Shown here piece after piece: positions 5,552-6,035 of a stretch of DNA of 6,035 nucleotides. The DNA is taken from positions 1-6,035 of the forward strand of contig JAUWJJ010000080.1 in NCBI GenBank assembly GCA_030607765.1, read 5' to 3'. The notes under the pieces are model-generated. The model was not told the origin of the DNA and ran no database searches. It worked only from the letters and a program-made list of their open reading frames with translations. A program made the translations under genes and the position numbers. Within the stretch, counting starts at the first letter, position 1. Each line of letters starts with the position of its first letter. The DNA comes from Candidatus Aerophobota bacterium. Its GTDB lineage: Bacteria > Aerophobota > Aerophobia > Aerophobales > B3-G15.

Positions 5552-6035
5552 CTATCGTGGAACCGCTCTTCGTCTTCGATAAAAGTCAAATATAACGAAA
5601 ACTAACAAAAAAAGTCCAGTTACTACTTCTTTCCAAAATGCTGATATCGCCAAAACTACTATAATATTTTCAATCAAATATACAGTGAGCCCACCCAAAA
5701 TCGCACCAAATGGCGATCCCTCTCCTCCAGCAAGACTTATCCCCCCGATAAAAGCACCGGCAATGATAGGCAGTAAATATGGTGGACCTATCAGGACTGA
5801 TCCTACGGCTAAGTATGAACCAACAATAATGCCAGCAAACGCCTGGAAAAGAGAGCCAATACAGCAAGCAATTAATCTTACTTTTTTCACATTGATACCC
5901 ATTTTCCTGGCAACTCCATCGTCTAATCCTGTAGCAAAAATTTGCCAGCCTATGGGTTTAAAATAAAAAAAATATACTAAAACCGCTAAAGCTATTAATA
6001 CATAAATAAAAACTATTGGAATCGGTCCTAATGTC
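5552..6035 (-). CDS. CUT2 ABC transporter permease, RbsC type (C-terminal part)
   Basis: The C-terminal 160 residues of a sugar permease of the RbsC/BPD_transp_2 family; the frame stays open to the right edge of the window, so the 5' end is missing. Counting from the window edge, a membrane segment (about 5-27) is followed by the family's cytoplasmic signature GWQIFATGLDDGVARKMGIN (about 31-50; compare GR..YA.G.N..AA.L.GI). Further on come membrane helices with LPIIAGAFIGGISLAGGEGS (about 91-110), equivalent to the highly conserved IAA...GG.SL.GG.GS stretch, and FGAILGGLTVYLIENI. It ends with a basic tail, FYRRRRAVPR. CUT2 permeases pair with a double-domain ATPase and import monosaccharides or autoinducer-2-like sugars. 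This is a different transporter class from the CUT1 genes downstream and probably belongs to a separate upstream operon, separated by about 680 bp. Confidence 0.88.
   Translation of the reverse strand, partial: TLGPIPIVFIYVLIALAVLVYFFYFKPIGWQIFATGLDDGVARKMGINVKKVRLIACCIGSLFQAFAGIIVGSYLAVGSVLIGPPYLLPIIAGAFIGGISLAGGEGSPFGAILGGLTVYLIENIIVVLAISAFWKEVVTGLFLLVFVIFDFYRRRRAVPR

Noticed and set aside
5552..5902. The RbsC-like frame read as a complete 116-residue protein from the ATG at 5902
   Set aside because: The frame continues upstream without a stop to the window edge and includes the conserved cytoplasmic signature before that Met, so the ATG is internal.
5685..5966. 93-codon plus-strand frame opposite the RbsC-like permease
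   Set aside because: Proline- and lysine-rich translation typical of the reverse of a Gly/Ala/Ile-rich membrane gene; the minus-strand frame carries the conserved family signature.

Overview
The window is a low-GC bacterial stretch in which every intact gene lies on the minus strand, so transcription runs from high to low coordinates. The set of families (MttB superfamily, URO-D/MtaA superfamily, a trace of a tungsten-type aldehyde:ferredoxin oxidoreductase, sugar-type ABC importers) points to a strict anaerobe, for example an Atribacterota-like or related deep-branching fermenter. That taxonomic guess is inference from gene content only. The substrate-binding protein has an ordinary signal peptide rather than a clear lipobox, which fits a double-membrane cell.

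Layout in transcription order: (1) 6035-5552, the C-terminal 160 residues of a CUT2/RbsC-like sugar permease. (2) 5551-4871, about 680 bp without an intact gene. It holds coding-like debris, a good sigma-70-type promoter (5243-5208) and a wrecked LacI-family regulator (5180-4913) whose DNA-binding N-terminus is fused by a large internal deletion and frameshifts to its C-terminal tail. (3) 4870-3719, an intact URO-D/MtaA-like protein. (4) 3702-3562, a 46-codon remnant of the start of an aldehyde:ferredoxin oxidoreductase gene, still with a perfect ribosome binding site. (5) 3498-2188, a CUT1-type solute-binding protein. (6) 2187-1976, an intergenic spacer with a strong hairpin and a repeat of a kind found dispersed between genes in many anaerobes. 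(7) 1975-1103 and 1099-260, the MalF- and MalG-type permeases, 3 nt apart. (8) 223-1, the N-terminal 74 residues of an MttB-superfamily methyltransferase, running off the window.

Read together, URO-D protein -> binding protein -> MalF -> MalG -> MttB looks like one operon. It would import an organic solute through a CUT1 ABC transporter and hand it to corrinoid-dependent methyl transfer: MttB homologues demethylate quaternary or tertiary amines onto a corrinoid protein, and MtaA/MtbA-type URO-D proteins move corrinoid-bound methyl groups. Neither the transporter ATPase nor the corrinoid protein is in the window. The operon appears to have lost its LacI regulator and an AOR gene, so it may be partly decayed or rewired.
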